From IMG/VR virus record IMGVR_UViG_3300040770_000247, positions 1 through 61,491 of that record: DNA of 61,491 nucleotides; one strand, given 5' to 3'. The translations under genes were made by a program, and so were the position numbers. The notes beneath the pieces were generated by a model. The model ran no database searches. It saw nothing but the letters and a program-made list of their open reading frames with translations, and was not told the origin of the DNA. This DNA comes from a virus. This document shows, one piece after another, positions 36,001-43,986 of this stretch (its first letter is position 1; every line of letters starts with the position of its first letter).

Positions 36001-38165
36001 TCCCCTGCAGCTACAGCTGCACGGATACCTGAGGCGTACTCCTTACCACCGATATGACCTTCATTTGGATTACCGTGAATGATGTCATTACGGACTTGGA
36101 TGGAAGCCTTCTTTTCACGGTTGGCCTGCTGATTGATGATCCCATCTTCCAGGGCTTTAGCTTCCATCATCTTGCTATGACTGGTTGCAAGCTTGCGCAC
36201 GTAAGCCCGCTCTTGCAGGCTTAGGCCATTGCTCCCATTGTCTGCCAGCTGGGTAAGAGTGGCGCTGTCTACAGACTCTGGAGAGTGCATAGCGAGCGTC
36301 ATAGCCTTACGACCAGCAGCAGTAGCTGCCGCTACTTCAGCGGTATCTGTGGCATCTGCAACAGGTGCCAGGGCTGGAGTGATCTCGGAAAGTGCAGTAG
36401 TTATTTCTTCTTCTGATTGCTGAGTTTTGGTTGAATCACCAAAGAGCTTAGCCATGTGACCTGACAACTCATCTACTTCCTTGCTCATGATTGAAGCTGC
36501 ACTTTGTTGCTTCAGATTATCTGCTTTCTCCTGCGGCGAAAGGTTCTTATAAGAGACAATCTCTGCCTCAACTGCGTCTATTTTTGCCTGCACTGATGCG
36601 ATGCTTTCAGGTGTGGTTTTTGTGGCTAAGACTTCCTTAGCCTTTTCAAGGAACTCCTGCTTAACCTGCAGGGTTTCATCGTTAACAATACCTGTCCGGG
36701 TTTTGACCTCCTCACTACGAGCAGCCTGCTCTTTTTGGATCTCTTGTACTTTGGCAAGATTGCTGGCCACTTCTTCTGCAGTAGCACCCTCACGGTTGCT
36801 GTGTCCCATCAGAGCCTGGATTGCCAGATCAGGGCGATACTCTGTTTCGTCGTTTAGGAGGATGCTTACATCACCTGTCTTCGACGACTCATTAAACACA
36901 GCACGCTCTTCAATACTCATGCGCGCTTCGTTGGGTTTAGGGGTCTCCTTGGCCCGTGCAGTACCAGCACCACTTAAGGCACCCATACCTGCGCCTGTCA
37001 GCATGCCTTCGGCCATTGCTTTGCCTAAGCCTTCTGTCGCATCACGCTCCAGAGCCAGGTTCTTAAAGATGGTTTCTTCACCTGTTTGCAGGAGTTCTTC
37101 GCCACCCTCGATAACACCCTTACCAAGGACATTACCTACCAGGCCGTGGGTGGATTTACCCAAGGAACCACTGACGACTGCAGTATCCAGGTCATTACCT
37201 AAACCCGCTTTTGTGGTGACCTTAGCCCCCAGACGGGAAATAGCTGTACCCACTACACCTGTGAAACCAGCAGCAGCTAATTGCTTTAGGCTGAGCAAGC
37301 CATCTTCAGTCTCTTGGCGAATTCCCTCAGCAGCTGAACCTGCCATGGTTGCACCCTCACCAATGGCACCTGCTAGTGCTGTGCTTTTAACCAGGCCTGC
37401 AGCACCTAGTGCCTTACCGTAAGCACCCCCCAGTACGATAGAGGGTAATGATTTAGTAATGCCGTGGCTGATAGAGGAGGGATTAACCAGCATAGTCATC
37501 GCTGTATTGATAAAGCCTTTAGCTTCATCTACCGACTTAAACACACGATTTTGGTTATTGGAGTACATCTCGTTAAACATGGTGTGAGCTTGTTTAGGGT
37601 CAAAGCCGTTTTCTTCAGCCCACTTACCTACATAGCCGCCCGAAACCATGTTACCTAAACCAACCACACCTTCTAATGCGGACACAGATCCATCGGCAAA
37701 CGAAACCCCATAGTCTGTACTGCGCCGTACAAAACTCTGTGGTATCTCGTTATTGTCATCAATGGGCAATGCGGAATCAAAACTAAACTTACGCAACTCA
37801 TTAGCGATTTCTTGGCCTTTATTGTATTTAGCCAAGTCCTCGTTTTCATTCATCTGGTATGCAGAATAGCCATCAGCAACATGTGCCCCTGTTTTAGCCC
37901 AGATCTTAGATACATCGTTCACTGCAGCAATCGGGGTATTGATTACCCCAGCAGCAAGACTGTTTCGATCAAGCCCTAACTTACCTGTAAAGGTATTGTT
38001 CTGGTGATCTCGAAATGCTTTAAGCGCGTCGACTTGCTGTCTGATTGTGTCACTGGCATTAGCTACATCAGTCAGCTTTTCTTTACTGACTTGATACAGA
38101 GACTTTTCTGAGGAGGATGTGGAAGGACTAAGTAATGCGGCTTTTGCTTCTTCTAAAGTTGGCAC
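27039..38165 (-). CDS. Giant virion RNA polymerase (N4 gp50-like)
   Basis: 3708 residues, GTG start. Packaged in the capsid and injected to transcribe early genes. T7-type polymerase motifs are clear: NFRVGI with R1544 (T/DxxGR region), motif A EVDGKTNG (D1685), motif B KTPVTGLNY (K1785, Y1793, eight apart as in T7) and motif C NAHDAHFG (D2052). Spacing is close to that of the N4 mini-vRNAP. Near residue 880 is a GGIRVADRL polyvalent-type segment; after the polymerase, VVHELLHLAL at 2410-2414 is an HExxH metalloprotease-like motif. Last gene of the leftward late operon. Confidence 0.95.
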   Translation of the reverse strand: MPTLEEAKAALLSPSTSSSEKSLYQVSKEKLTDVANASDTIRQQVDALKAFRDHQNNTFTGKLGLDRNSLAAGVINTPIAAVNDVSKIWAKTGAHVADGYSAYQMNENEDLAKYNKGQEIANELRKFSFDSALPIDDNNEIPQSFVRRSTDYGVSFADGSVSALEGVVGLGNMVSGGYVGKWAEENGFDPKQAHTMFNEMYSNNQNRVFKSVDEAKGFINTAMTMLVNPSSISHGITKSLPSIVLGGAYGKALGAAGLVKSTALAGAIGEGATMAGSAAEGIRQETEDGLLSLKQLAAAGFTGVVGTAISRLGAKVTTKAGLGNDLDTAVVSGSLGKSTHGLVGNVLGKGVIEGGEELLQTGEETIFKNLALERDATEGLGKAMAEGMLTGAGMGALSGAGTARAKETPKPNEARMSIEERAVFNESSKTGDVSILLNDETEYRPDLAIQALMGHSNREGATAEEVASNLAKVQEIQKEQAARSEEVKTRTGIVNDETLQVKQEFLEKAKEVLATKTTPESIASVQAKIDAVEAEIVSYKNLSPQEKADNLKQQSAASIMSKEVDELSGHMAKLFGDSTKTQQSEEEITTALSEITPALAPVADATDTAEVAAATAAGRKAMTLAMHSPESVDSATLTQLADNGSNGLSLQERAYVRKLATSHSKMMEAKALEDGIINQQANREKKASIQVRNDIIHGNPNEGHIGGKEYASGIRAAVAAGDSKKATALMGSLSTFAAGHQEKLTSIVEGLALLTGDNDSRTVIYGKDKTLKITKASFALRNRVQAESKYLNSVQAAMQELMDAPDTASVAPTTPKPIKKTKAAKVVPIAPKVVEAEIEAPALIEQPAPKPAKPVKIKAQAAKQKKVGPSKPKGARKKPNRDRDSLLDYVVRLGGIRVADRLDITGDTTANHKLPFVNSLFNKTDRAQSPDGLLRMLEDDGYIPNHVIQSGDQLSWFKEAIKGQLNGDTTLYASESAAENQQNLEAEAQRIQDQIDQAKDEADAALAAEIEAKQAIAADLAEQVSELEDQADALDDSYLDSINDALNDANYGTDYDYENNTGTAAGSVEEFGSTSEQSEGAEAAAVESFESGYEAETTAEVAPYVPEPGALDGLGERTKGQAKEDARTIKDTAWYRATNLLHFFFKQRSPKKDTNETTNRNPLVEVKDFFTNWVAGNVKVESFLESGEVKEGQSLALALFKELGASMFKALDSGIVPKRDKGKPDEFSEFRYNDYFQYFMDLAGNVEENVKTAIAASVFSYIGGATSGNARKSKSRINRMLGFHEDAYLPADVYTELEYAVDTEAYAALTMGKEIFKALGLIERSPGDTNLDVQAKMEMALGFAALGMLYNLQDTAAGSETSLATEQVFKKADYLSQAYSSEGDINLFAETKLIRFTPGAENITRIQDAYKGSQDVVGQLFGLERTKPPAATKPAKEGQDRINNTDRTVSDTQAELIATQNEKPEFVDVARVDLLQQLDAGVREAIFGIKDVNTENTHAALLPGLEGKYGSMREDWEGVLNFVSNMADKFAPIYLTRDVWRNFRVGILHTDMNPQTSKIVRFVLRMQSWEQTYDLNNEAEVNMLKLRIIEGFGYKTDASLNKDNIKYFDTFVKQPTIVKGIAAMNMLSGAFEDSTMEHQNDLQNAIELGENNLHTYDALAALAAMQLAPLNEESTVTVSLMGEVDGKTNGVILSQAMAGVFGNEALERGGIYGLYDNAAKSFAEWKAGGVNQDTYEKVATVLREFINQSLIKDPSKKGMARALFSILSGKEADSLSDSVGRKFVKTPVTGLNYSAGTATAVADLGGQFIEKYYELVSKAGPNSNPKLKLPQLIEMINTFLPVKSRLPVNISHADAMKHVFNSSEEKAIQENFADLVKKPVREALDKVLGETVEKKRRLNSAANVAFFAYKAAFDLEVTKYTRTMINLGTLPVAKNEAKTPLMSLTKNQLDRIRARLKHMEPAVHTWFSQNDDTYDSSVFLAAKGTVPSTKAAFLTDTKVAINGKKKTLRAYASEFTLLPPGVSTDANLTQSTDSAISLVAAAKENDVLNAHDAHFGAAKFLDSIATNLNQATFKVLSEYSPYTQMANTTGRVLAGFAEYLKKNSVQEEGDPRTAEEFAEDLKALKASFSKAMLTSITTLHPFVYKLTKKHLKGHLASTVHNIVVAGKQADVAKFKGFSDVAVIDQYSNENGTYTLTEEDRAEMAAKAEERAKVPVDPALVDAMKVLEEFSVPVEPLVQKALYEDEYLLNDVLEALTNGMPLTEVNAFVKTGSKQNVEQAPVEVSPQPAPVSSGTHADLVNYFIQNANGNTVGSLLAFMDEHTKAAGTKGTGYRTLLRMIKKVVDPNVSIVWVTKDNEKESTYNHTPGMEHDRSLETANGWVSTDEQGNVTVFIRGTNKGHTNVTSEMVVHELLHLALQSAIADGQFAAKGTAANTAYRDLEALRLALIAKDTEGKFARMLTDVHELVSYGMTNSKFQSFMMGVEYKSTIGQTIKETLKSFASKLISLLTNKPATAAETNALAVLNLHVVQMFDEVASQPKGTAFAASHPHIGAAAMLSLSTEEIFNGLADAGKAHSTEHLDRLSNALRNIGDAIVGPLGVDKGALAEYYATDAQDMFTQAMNSGVAPFASDLQTGPFTLSDQELFVAEQVHAATLTSLEAGNAYLVNRNIGDLFMEMRQSLKDTMPVDKWEGVFGDPSIEGQAKFVALGVASEEFAALLQVPTKKLSAIRGENYLEKLISVMEAVLNFALQKLDRIHSGQLASVKLNKLARQLVGIEAKNRAALKSKAASAYSDGVDTSSKIEQGIRRQIDNIGKAQIFRKGNNYARAVGVTLSMSAQHRVPEIFQQMMVFRDKLVQEKHGILAGIANEMLASGPSKAIQENLFLLTKGIERARRTMFDNTKNILTQEFANKGKELTKPVKEAMTKVFMRTDLQVLTKDSAYSLQDIRNLMDSAANIEAAIKAEQAKMVGSQVQDIVNDAQDTAIYMVTNGATHKNVAKNAHNVTRRFGYNSKAMKAAEAHAEVNTPIVDRIISLYALKFSAPADVVLVKGVMDSEANRSAGNGVQFLLGMHSLMVKQSFEDAFEGDPSQMVKGFTASVVNPHRELYVGTFGEAEEMKRLGFKMETKLDKALEDSDTEQRVLYYRRYGGLSPRVSGSISYSAKKSAGSRKEGAIYDPVTGTVNRVNLARVRRATKAIAGDINALNGRGANYDASRVETKATNRIPIFAHDGTASGYRYEMLHDREAKLLERNLDFTVVMASLSASLVDKKESPKNNKTIVEALYAQYLADFASNPKAYVEISENSKDPEHRELYAMLPPELKKHQQAVWGDTPMVVSYDSLDIVFGYRKLSITDAFEKEETARTAAEKIVVKALEKMMPEITKMVTPFRDKNGDMPATVTQLRYAEAAWQGVVSETKDFLVIKSVGTLVGNIQSNISLLLVSGVNPAQLVKSHIVALRGVLNYRRDSTELHKLEAMVSSGYPLPNSADVQVRIKYLTGMLESNPVKKLIDAGMLPTIVEDVDPENDLYSLKAGLSNYLEGKIGGNKVGQAAVTVAKTLYMAHDTPLYQLLSHTTQLSDFVGRYTLYQHLTTRDEKRMTHTEALDRAMKSFVNYDLPSHRAIQYGNDMGILMFTKYYMRIQQVLFTLFKEEPAKMLTVMAFGQLTGGVSVLTDSGILNNVGNPLKTGAFMFPGVLDESIVAQTIGAAIP

Positions 38166-38201
38166 ACTATGCCCTCAGAAATAATTAACTGAGGGCATAG
38201 T
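38166..38201 (-). promoter_or_regulatory. Hairpin covering the vRNAP ribosome-binding site
   Basis: On the minus strand ACTATGCCCTCAG, a ten-base loop and CTGAGGGCATAGT form a 13-bp perfect stem that ends one base before the GTG start. The 3' arm holds the only ribosome-binding site (GAGGG). A seven-codon reading frame (ATG at 38198) starts in the 5' arm and stops in the 3' arm. There is no T-run, so this looks like translational control rather than termination. Confidence 0.6.
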
Positions 38202-38227
38202 ACTCGGTGTGCTTTTATCTTTCCATA

Positions 38228-40021
38228 TTAGGGGAAGCCGTTTGCTTTCATAAGTGCGTCAATATCCCTTTTCCTCTGTGCGCGCTCATCCGAAAGGTTT
38301 TGCGGGGTAGGGTTACCACTACTTAGATCAATGACTGCTTGAGCTTCTTGAACTTTTTCACTCTGCTCCTCTACTCTTTTTTCTGCTTTAGATTTTTCTT
38401 CAGCTGTCTTTGCGTTACGCAAAGCCTGTTCTGCTTTCTCTAGTGTCGCAAGCTGCCTAGCCAGTACTTGCTCACTCTCCCCCGGCTTGTAGTTACCCGC
38501 ACCAATATTGGAGCTATGCGTTAGCTCGCTAACTTTCTTTAGTTTTTCAGTAGCACTCTCAGCCAAAATAGTTCTGTGTTGGTCCACAGCATTTTGTGCT
38601 TGAAGAATTGAATCTACCTTGCCATCCCTCTCCATAATCCTGCGGATATTGGTTTCTAGTTCGGTACCTAAATCAGCATACCCGCTATTACTACTGGTTA
38701 TTATAAGGGCTTGTTTTACAACGGACTGTGGAACCTTTACTTTGAGGTTTCCAAATTCCATAGGCGTGTGAATCATATCTGTAACAACGTCAAACATACC
38801 TCTTTTTTGTAAGTCGTTCCTCCCTGCAGGGTCAAAAAGAGGGTTTCCATCCTTATCTTTTTCTCCCATCCAGCTCAGCAGTACTTCAGGAGAAACTTTA
38901 GACTCTGTAGTCAGCTCCTTAACATAGGGGTTATTACGTGCCACCTCTTCAAATGCCATGTTGTATGTACTATCTCTAGTACTGAATACTTTCTCGATCT
39001 CACCCAGCTTAGTATCAAAAGCGGCCTTATCATCCCCTTGTAGGGTCTCTCGTGTGGCTTCAGCTTGGTAAACAATATTACCGGCTGTGGCAACACTCTC
39101 AGGGCTGAGTGTCTTAAGTGAGGCAACCGATGCCCGCAAACCCTCTTGAATTACTTTAGAGCTTCGTTCCTGAGATCGAACAATATCAGGGTGATTAGCA
39201 AGAGCACTTTGAGCCTCTTGCATCTTATCGGCAGATAGTTGAGATACGTCAATATTGCCGCTTTGATCCACTGCCCCAAACTGTCGAAATACCTCCTGCT
39301 CTGCACGAGATGCAGCCGACTGCACTTGCTCATCTTCTATCATGGCTTCGCGGGTTATGCGGTTGTATGTTTGGGTATCTCGATGCGCTTCCTGACCCTG
39401 GGTGAATAGGGTTGTATTTTGATTAGCTGCGGTGACCTGACGTGCCTCTGCAGAGCCTGCTCGACTATCACTGTTAGCGTCGTACAGATCCTGGGTAAAT
39501 CCCCTCACCTGGGATTGCCCGTATTCGGCTACAGCAGCGTCATCACGGAAGTCGTTTTGCTGGGCTAATGCCTGAGCTTCCTCTGGCTTATTCTGAGCGT
39601 AGAGCGACTTGATCTGATCAATTATCGGGGCTTCACGCTGATCCCGTTGGGTATTCTCATACTCCACTGTTTGATTGGCACGAGTACGCAACGTGTCCAA
39701 CATAGCAGCGTCTGCACCACGAATAGCGCCGCTATCCACCTGCGCACCGTACTGACTGCGCAATGCATCCAACTCACCGGATGCTTGAGCAGCAGCGAGC
39801 TCTTCAGGGGTTTTGAAGGCATTGAGCTTATCGAGGAACTGGTTGGTGTTGTTCTGTTTGGTGTTGTCCCAGTTGGCCTCAGAGGTAGCGCGCTCTTTAT
39901 CTAGGACGCCCTGCAAGGCACCGAAACCATCGTTAAAAGCACCGCGTGCACTGTCGATAATTGAAGCTGCACCTACAGAAGAGTCTCCTTGTAGGGTGCG
40001 CCATGTAATCGGATTAGCCAT
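38228..40021 (-). CDS. Internal virion protein (N4 gp51-like)
   Basis: 597 residues, largely helical, Gln/Ala/Glu-rich with coiled coils through 60-300 and 480-570. Directly upstream of the vRNAP gene, as is gp51 in N4. Probably packaged with vRNAP or lining the ejection path. No enzymatic motif seen. Confidence 0.65.
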   Translation of the reverse strand: MANPITWRTLQGDSSVGAASIIDSARGAFNDGFGALQGVLDKERATSEANWDNTKQNNTNQFLDKLNAFKTPEELAAAQASGELDALRSQYGAQVDSGAIRGADAAMLDTLRTRANQTVEYENTQRDQREAPIIDQIKSLYAQNKPEEAQALAQQNDFRDDAAVAEYGQSQVRGFTQDLYDANSDSRAGSAEARQVTAANQNTTLFTQGQEAHRDTQTYNRITREAMIEDEQVQSAASRAEQEVFRQFGAVDQSGNIDVSQLSADKMQEAQSALANHPDIVRSQERSSKVIQEGLRASVASLKTLSPESVATAGNIVYQAEATRETLQGDDKAAFDTKLGEIEKVFSTRDSTYNMAFEEVARNNPYVKELTTESKVSPEVLLSWMGEKDKDGNPLFDPAGRNDLQKRGMFDVVTDMIHTPMEFGNLKVKVPQSVVKQALIITSSNSGYADLGTELETNIRRIMERDGKVDSILQAQNAVDQHRTILAESATEKLKKVSELTHSSNIGAGNYKPGESEQVLARQLATLEKAEQALRNAKTAEEKSKAEKRVEEQSEKVQEAQAVIDLSSGNPTPQNLSDERAQRKRDIDALMKANGFP

Positions 40022-40024
40022 GGG

Positions 40025-40477
40025 TTAGATCCCGTTCTTTTTCATGTAAGAATCTACCGACTCATACGCACCTGGGTTGGAAGCTACACGCGCACGCTGT
40101 CGGTCATCCAGCTGAGTGTTCAGCGTCTTCTTCTGAGCGTTGTAGTTCATTTGGAACTGGCGCTTGTTCTCTTTCAAAGAGTCTTGAGCCATACCGTATT
40201 GCTTCATGCCCATATAGGCCCCACCTAAACCTTGAGCAACACCCAATGCCATACCACCCCAACCATTGGTTTGATTACCTTCGCCGTCTTTACCGCCAAA
40301 AATACCAGAGCGTGAAAACCAACCATCACCCCCTGCCCCATTAAGGGGTGTAGGTCCCATTAAATTTCCGTTATTAGCAGGCATCAAGTTATTTGATCCA
40401 AACTTTAAACCAGACGCATTAAGTGCACTGGTGTAGTCACCCCCATACACGCCTGACTCTTTATCAAAAATACTCAT
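40025..40477 (-). CDS. Small virion protein (N4 gp52-like)
   Basis: 150 residues: Gly/Asn-rich N-terminal half, then GGMALGVAQGLGGAYMG and a basic coiled coil. Its size and place between the ejection proteins resemble the 14-16 kDa N4 virion protein gp52. Overlaps the upstream gene by 14 bases. Confidence 0.6.
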   Translation of the reverse strand: MSIFDKESGVYGGDYTSALNASGLKFGSNNLMPANNGNLMGPTPLNGAGGDGWFSRSGIFGGKDGEGNQTNGWGGMALGVAQGLGGAYMGMKQYGMAQDSLKENKRQFQMNYNAQKKTLNTQLDDRQRARVASNPGAYESVDSYMKKNGI

Positions 40478-42755
40478 CTTGGAATTCCTCTACTGATTGT
40501 TCAAGGGTAGGTAGCTTTAAGCTCATGGTCACATAATTGGATGCTACTTCCAAACTGGCTGTGCCTATGTTCCCTGCGTGAATTGTGCGGGTAAAGAAGT
40601 CATCAGGAGTCTCACCAAAACGTATCTCAGGAACCTGCCCAATAAAGGCAAAAGGATTCAATAGATCCTGCATTCCAAGAAGTGCCTGAGTTTCTTTTAA
40701 GGTTTCAGACGCAGCATCCGACAACAACTGCAACTCACCAAAGGAGTTCATGATGTCCTTGATACCCTGCTGGTACATATCACCCGCAGCACTCATCATT
40801 GAAGTCGACATCTGCAGCAAGTTAGTGGCCCAGGTAGCATCCCCCATGTAGCCGTAGACACCTACAGCCATACCAACAATAGCGATAGCAATAGCCCATT
40901 CTGGACCTAAAGCTTTAGCTACTTCAGTAATGGCAAACTTCACAAACATCGAAACAATGAATGATTTAATCCATACCCATATCAAAGCTATTGTTGCTGC
41001 GTTAAGTGCGGCAAGCGTAGTCCACACGGCAGGACTACCTGTACCAAAACTGAATATGGTAATTACAACTGCAATGATTATTAATACAATCTTGAACCAA
41101 GATTGGGTGTACCACTTAATCTCAGTTTCTACATACGTGTTAAATACATAGTTTAAAGACCTGCAGTACAACTCCTCTTTCATCGTAGTAGGCATTGTAT
41201 CTGTAATGGATTTATCTAAAGGCACCAGAAGCTTATTGCTACTGCCCTTAGCTGAAGTTCCATACTTACCTTTTATTGGGTACAGCATAGTTAAGTCGTA
41301 TACACGCACCTCTTCATAAAAGGTGTCAGATACTTGTTTCGTGTAGCCAATGTATTTAGAACTTACTGGTGTAGATCCAATGGCTCCAGAAGCAGCATTA
41401 GTGTATTTGGTGTAACTGGTCTCTGTACCCTCTGTACGAGAGCACGTGCCTACATTACCAATTGAGCCTGCTACAGTTCTTTTTCCAATACCTGAGTATC
41501 TAAGTGTTACTTGGAAGTCTGCGTCTTTTATTGCAATAGCTAATCCAGTTTTTCTTAGTATTCCACCACTATCTGATTTAGGGGGGACAGGCCATGTTGG
41601 ATCAACTGCCCCGTTTTCAAACATGCGATCAAAGTACTCAAACAGGTACCGGCACTCAACAGGGCTATCACCATTAGCAGGTACAGCCATAATCATTACG
41701 GCTTGTACTAACTCCGATCCACCCGCACGGCTAATGTCTTTAGCCATTTGTTTGTAATCTAGACCCAAGTAATTAACTAATTTCTTAGATGTTTCATACG
41801 GGGATTTAAACTCAAAATCAGCACCCCCCTGGTTAACCCCATCTACTTGGAAAAAGACAAAAGGAAAGTAACTTCCTAACTCAGTGTTATTTACTTCGTA
41901 AATAGCATCTACTTCAGGGTATACACCTGAGTTATCTAGGTAAGTCCAGCACCCTAACTTAGTGCGCCCGCCCGATGAGTATTGATACATGGCTTGGAAG
42001 TATTCAGTGTCGGTCTCGTACCCACCCATTGGCACAATGATCTTGTCTGAATAAAAGACTTCTTCTACTGTTTCATAAGGACCTACTTGTTTAGGTTCCC
42101 AGGCAGACCAGGAGTAGTGCAGTTCAACCACATCCTCTTCCAGTGATTCATCTACACTCCAGGGACTGTGTTGTATATAACCAGTAATTTGAAACAAGCC
42201 TTGCCCGCGGCGATGGTTAGCAAACCCCACTAAGGCAGAACTGCCCCAATTTTCAAATACTTCAGGATCAGCCACTTCCACTGTTTCTTTAGTAAAGACG
42301 GCTTTGATGTCGTCTAGATATACAGGGTGACCAATGCGTTTAGACAGCGTGGTTATTTCATTGGTTAGATGGTTGTACCCATACTTTTCAATTAACTCTT
42401 TCCACCCCTGATGCACACTATTAATAGGGGCAAAGTGGTAATAAAGCACATTAACTGAAGCACCAATCTCGCGTTCAATAGCTGCTTTAATAGTACCTTT
42501 GCCACTCCCCTTTTCTAAGAACGAGTGGTTCGGTAAACCATAGTGATACTGCGTGCGTCCGTACTCATACATATTATCGGCACGCACAGCGACACTTCTT
42601 TTAAGGCCTTCTAATAGTGATTCGGTAACTTCACCCCCATTAACAATAGCGTCTAGAACAGAGGCTTTATGGGTATGCGGTAAAAGGTTGTCTTCAATTA
42701 CACGCACCACGGCTGTCGTTACCGTGACTTTCTTTTTTGAACTAAAAAGACCCAT
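40464..42755 (-). CDS. Large virion protein with C-terminal membrane segments
   Basis: 763 residues. Residues 1-540 form a mixed domain; residues 560-660 include several strongly hydrophobic stretches (IVLIIIAVVITIF, AIAIAIVGMAVGVYG). Such internal proteins can insert in the host membrane during DNA ejection. Corresponds by position to N4 gp53/gp54-type virion proteins; exact match not confirmed. Confidence 0.65.
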   Translation of the reverse strand: MGLFSSKKKVTVTTAVVRVIEDNLLPHTHKASVLDAIVNGGEVTESLLEGLKRSVAVRADNMYEYGRTQYHYGLPNHSFLEKGSGKGTIKAAIEREIGASVNVLYYHFAPINSVHQGWKELIEKYGYNHLTNEITTLSKRIGHPVYLDDIKAVFTKETVEVADPEVFENWGSSALVGFANHRRGQGLFQITGYIQHSPWSVDESLEEDVVELHYSWSAWEPKQVGPYETVEEVFYSDKIIVPMGGYETDTEYFQAMYQYSSGGRTKLGCWTYLDNSGVYPEVDAIYEVNNTELGSYFPFVFFQVDGVNQGGADFEFKSPYETSKKLVNYLGLDYKQMAKDISRAGGSELVQAVMIMAVPANGDSPVECRYLFEYFDRMFENGAVDPTWPVPPKSDSGGILRKTGLAIAIKDADFQVTLRYSGIGKRTVAGSIGNVGTCSRTEGTETSYTKYTNAASGAIGSTPVSSKYIGYTKQVSDTFYEEVRVYDLTMLYPIKGKYGTSAKGSSNKLLVPLDKSITDTMPTTMKEELYCRSLNYVFNTYVETEIKWYTQSWFKIVLIIIAVVITIFSFGTGSPAVWTTLAALNAATIALIWVWIKSFIVSMFVKFAITEVAKALGPEWAIAIAIVGMAVGVYGYMGDATWATNLLQMSTSMMSAAGDMYQQGIKDIMNSFGELQLLSDAASETLKETQALLGMQDLLNPFAFIGQVPEIRFGETPDDFFTRTIHAGNIGTASLEVASNYVTMSLKLPTLEQSVEEFQDEYF

Positions 42756-42778
42756 ATCTTACTTCCCACACAAAAGTT

Positions 42779-42802
42779 AAAAAAAGGGCCAGAAGGCCCT
42801 TT
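42779..42802 (-). terminator. Intrinsic terminator inside late operon
   Basis: Minus-strand stem AAAGGGCC / GGCCCTTT, AGAA-type loop, seven T. It separates the coiled-coil virion gene from the ejection-protein genes, so downstream genes need readthrough or another promoter. Confidence 0.8.
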
Positions 42803-42820
42803 GGTTTCACACAACTTCGA

Positions 42821-43972
42821 TCAAGCACCCGCACCCTCAAGGAGTTTGGTGACTGCACGCCCAACAGTTACGTCATGCAGCATGTTGGTTGAGTTGGCCT
42901 GTGTACCCTCGTCCGTGGTTCGACGTACGTTCCAAGAATCAACCATTAGCTTTGCAGCCTTCTGTTCAGAGTCCCGCTTGAAGCCTTCTGCCTGAGCCTC
43001 GTACAGCTTCTTCTGCTTACCAATTACGCTGTCAACATCAGTGCTGGCACCGTTGGTTTGAGCCATTTCAGTTACCTTCTTCTGTGCCAGCAAGGAGGTT
43101 TCCTGAACCGTCTTGAGCTTCTGCTCCATGAGGACATCGAACTCTGCAGCCAGCTTGCACTGCTGCTTGAGCATGGTGTCGTTCTCAGTGACGGCATTGA
43201 TGTAGGTCTGTCCCAGTAACTTAGTATCCCCATCCACCTTCAGCTTCTGAGAACTCAGCACTGAGCCCTCAATTACTGCGTTGGCTTTCTGCTGCACGAC
43301 CATGGCCGTATCTGCTACGACTTTTGCCTTCTGCTCAACAAGCACCAGGTTTTCAGAGGCCTGGTTAATAAGCTGCTTCACACTGATCTGTGTGTCTGCG
43401 TCGGTTTTATTGACCTGTGCAGTAACCAAAGTCCGTTCCAGAATAACAGTGGCTTTCTGCTCCTTCAGGAGAGCTGCCTCGTCAGCCACTTTGATAACCT
43501 GAGCTGTTACCAGACTAATATCAGTGGTCAGTTTGTCTTTCTGCTTCACTAGCAGATCGCGTTCAACAGCAGCTGTGATTACGTTCTCATTCACCAGCGC
43601 AGTGTCTGCAATCAGCTTGGCTTTCTGCTCAGCCAGCAACAGCCACTCGTTCTCAGCATTCAACTTCTGCTGGCGTGCGAGCTCAGTTTGAGCGCCTACC
43701 AACAGGATCTGTGCCTCAGTGTTGCGCACCTGTGCATCGATCAAAGCGGCTTCATTGGCGGCTTTGTCTTTCTGCAACAGGAACTGCACTGCGGTCTGTA
43801 GCACCTGGGTCATCGAACCCAGGTACACCGTTGAGTATTCCGTGCCTTTGATACGGTTCTTTACGAACTCTTCTTCCAGGTGTGCCTTGGCCGCCCGCAT
43901 GAGAAAGTCAAATGCACCACCCCCTTCAAGGGTGGCTTCGGTCAGGTCATTCAGGGTCAACGGAACACTCAT
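42821..43972 (-). CDS. Repetitive coiled-coil virion protein
   Basis: 383 residues. Between about residues 75 and 290 a roughly 25-29-residue unit recurs, with E-Q-K-A-K or Q-K-x-K-x-x-x-D followed by T-x-L-V-x-x-x-V. This makes a long regular helix, as in tail or portal-vertex structural proteins. The gene sits where N4 has gp54. Function is structural by context. Confidence 0.65.
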   Translation of the reverse strand: MSVPLTLNDLTEATLEGGGAFDFLMRAAKAHLEEEFVKNRIKGTEYSTVYLGSMTQVLQTAVQFLLQKDKAANEAALIDAQVRNTEAQILLVGAQTELARQQKLNAENEWLLLAEQKAKLIADTALVNENVITAAVERDLLVKQKDKLTTDISLVTAQVIKVADEAALLKEQKATVILERTLVTAQVNKTDADTQISVKQLINQASENLVLVEQKAKVVADTAMVVQQKANAVIEGSVLSSQKLKVDGDTKLLGQTYINAVTENDTMLKQQCKLAAEFDVLMEQKLKTVQETSLLAQKKVTEMAQTNGASTDVDSVIGKQKKLYEAQAEGFKRDSEQKAAKLMVDSWNVRRTTDEGTQANSTNMLHDVTVGRAVTKLLEGAGA

Positions 43973-43986
43973 TACGGATCACCTGA

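Noticed and set aside
36601-37422. 273-codon plus-strand frame inside the vRNAP gene
   Set aside because: Antisense shadow with Ser/Pro/Arg bias; no start signal.
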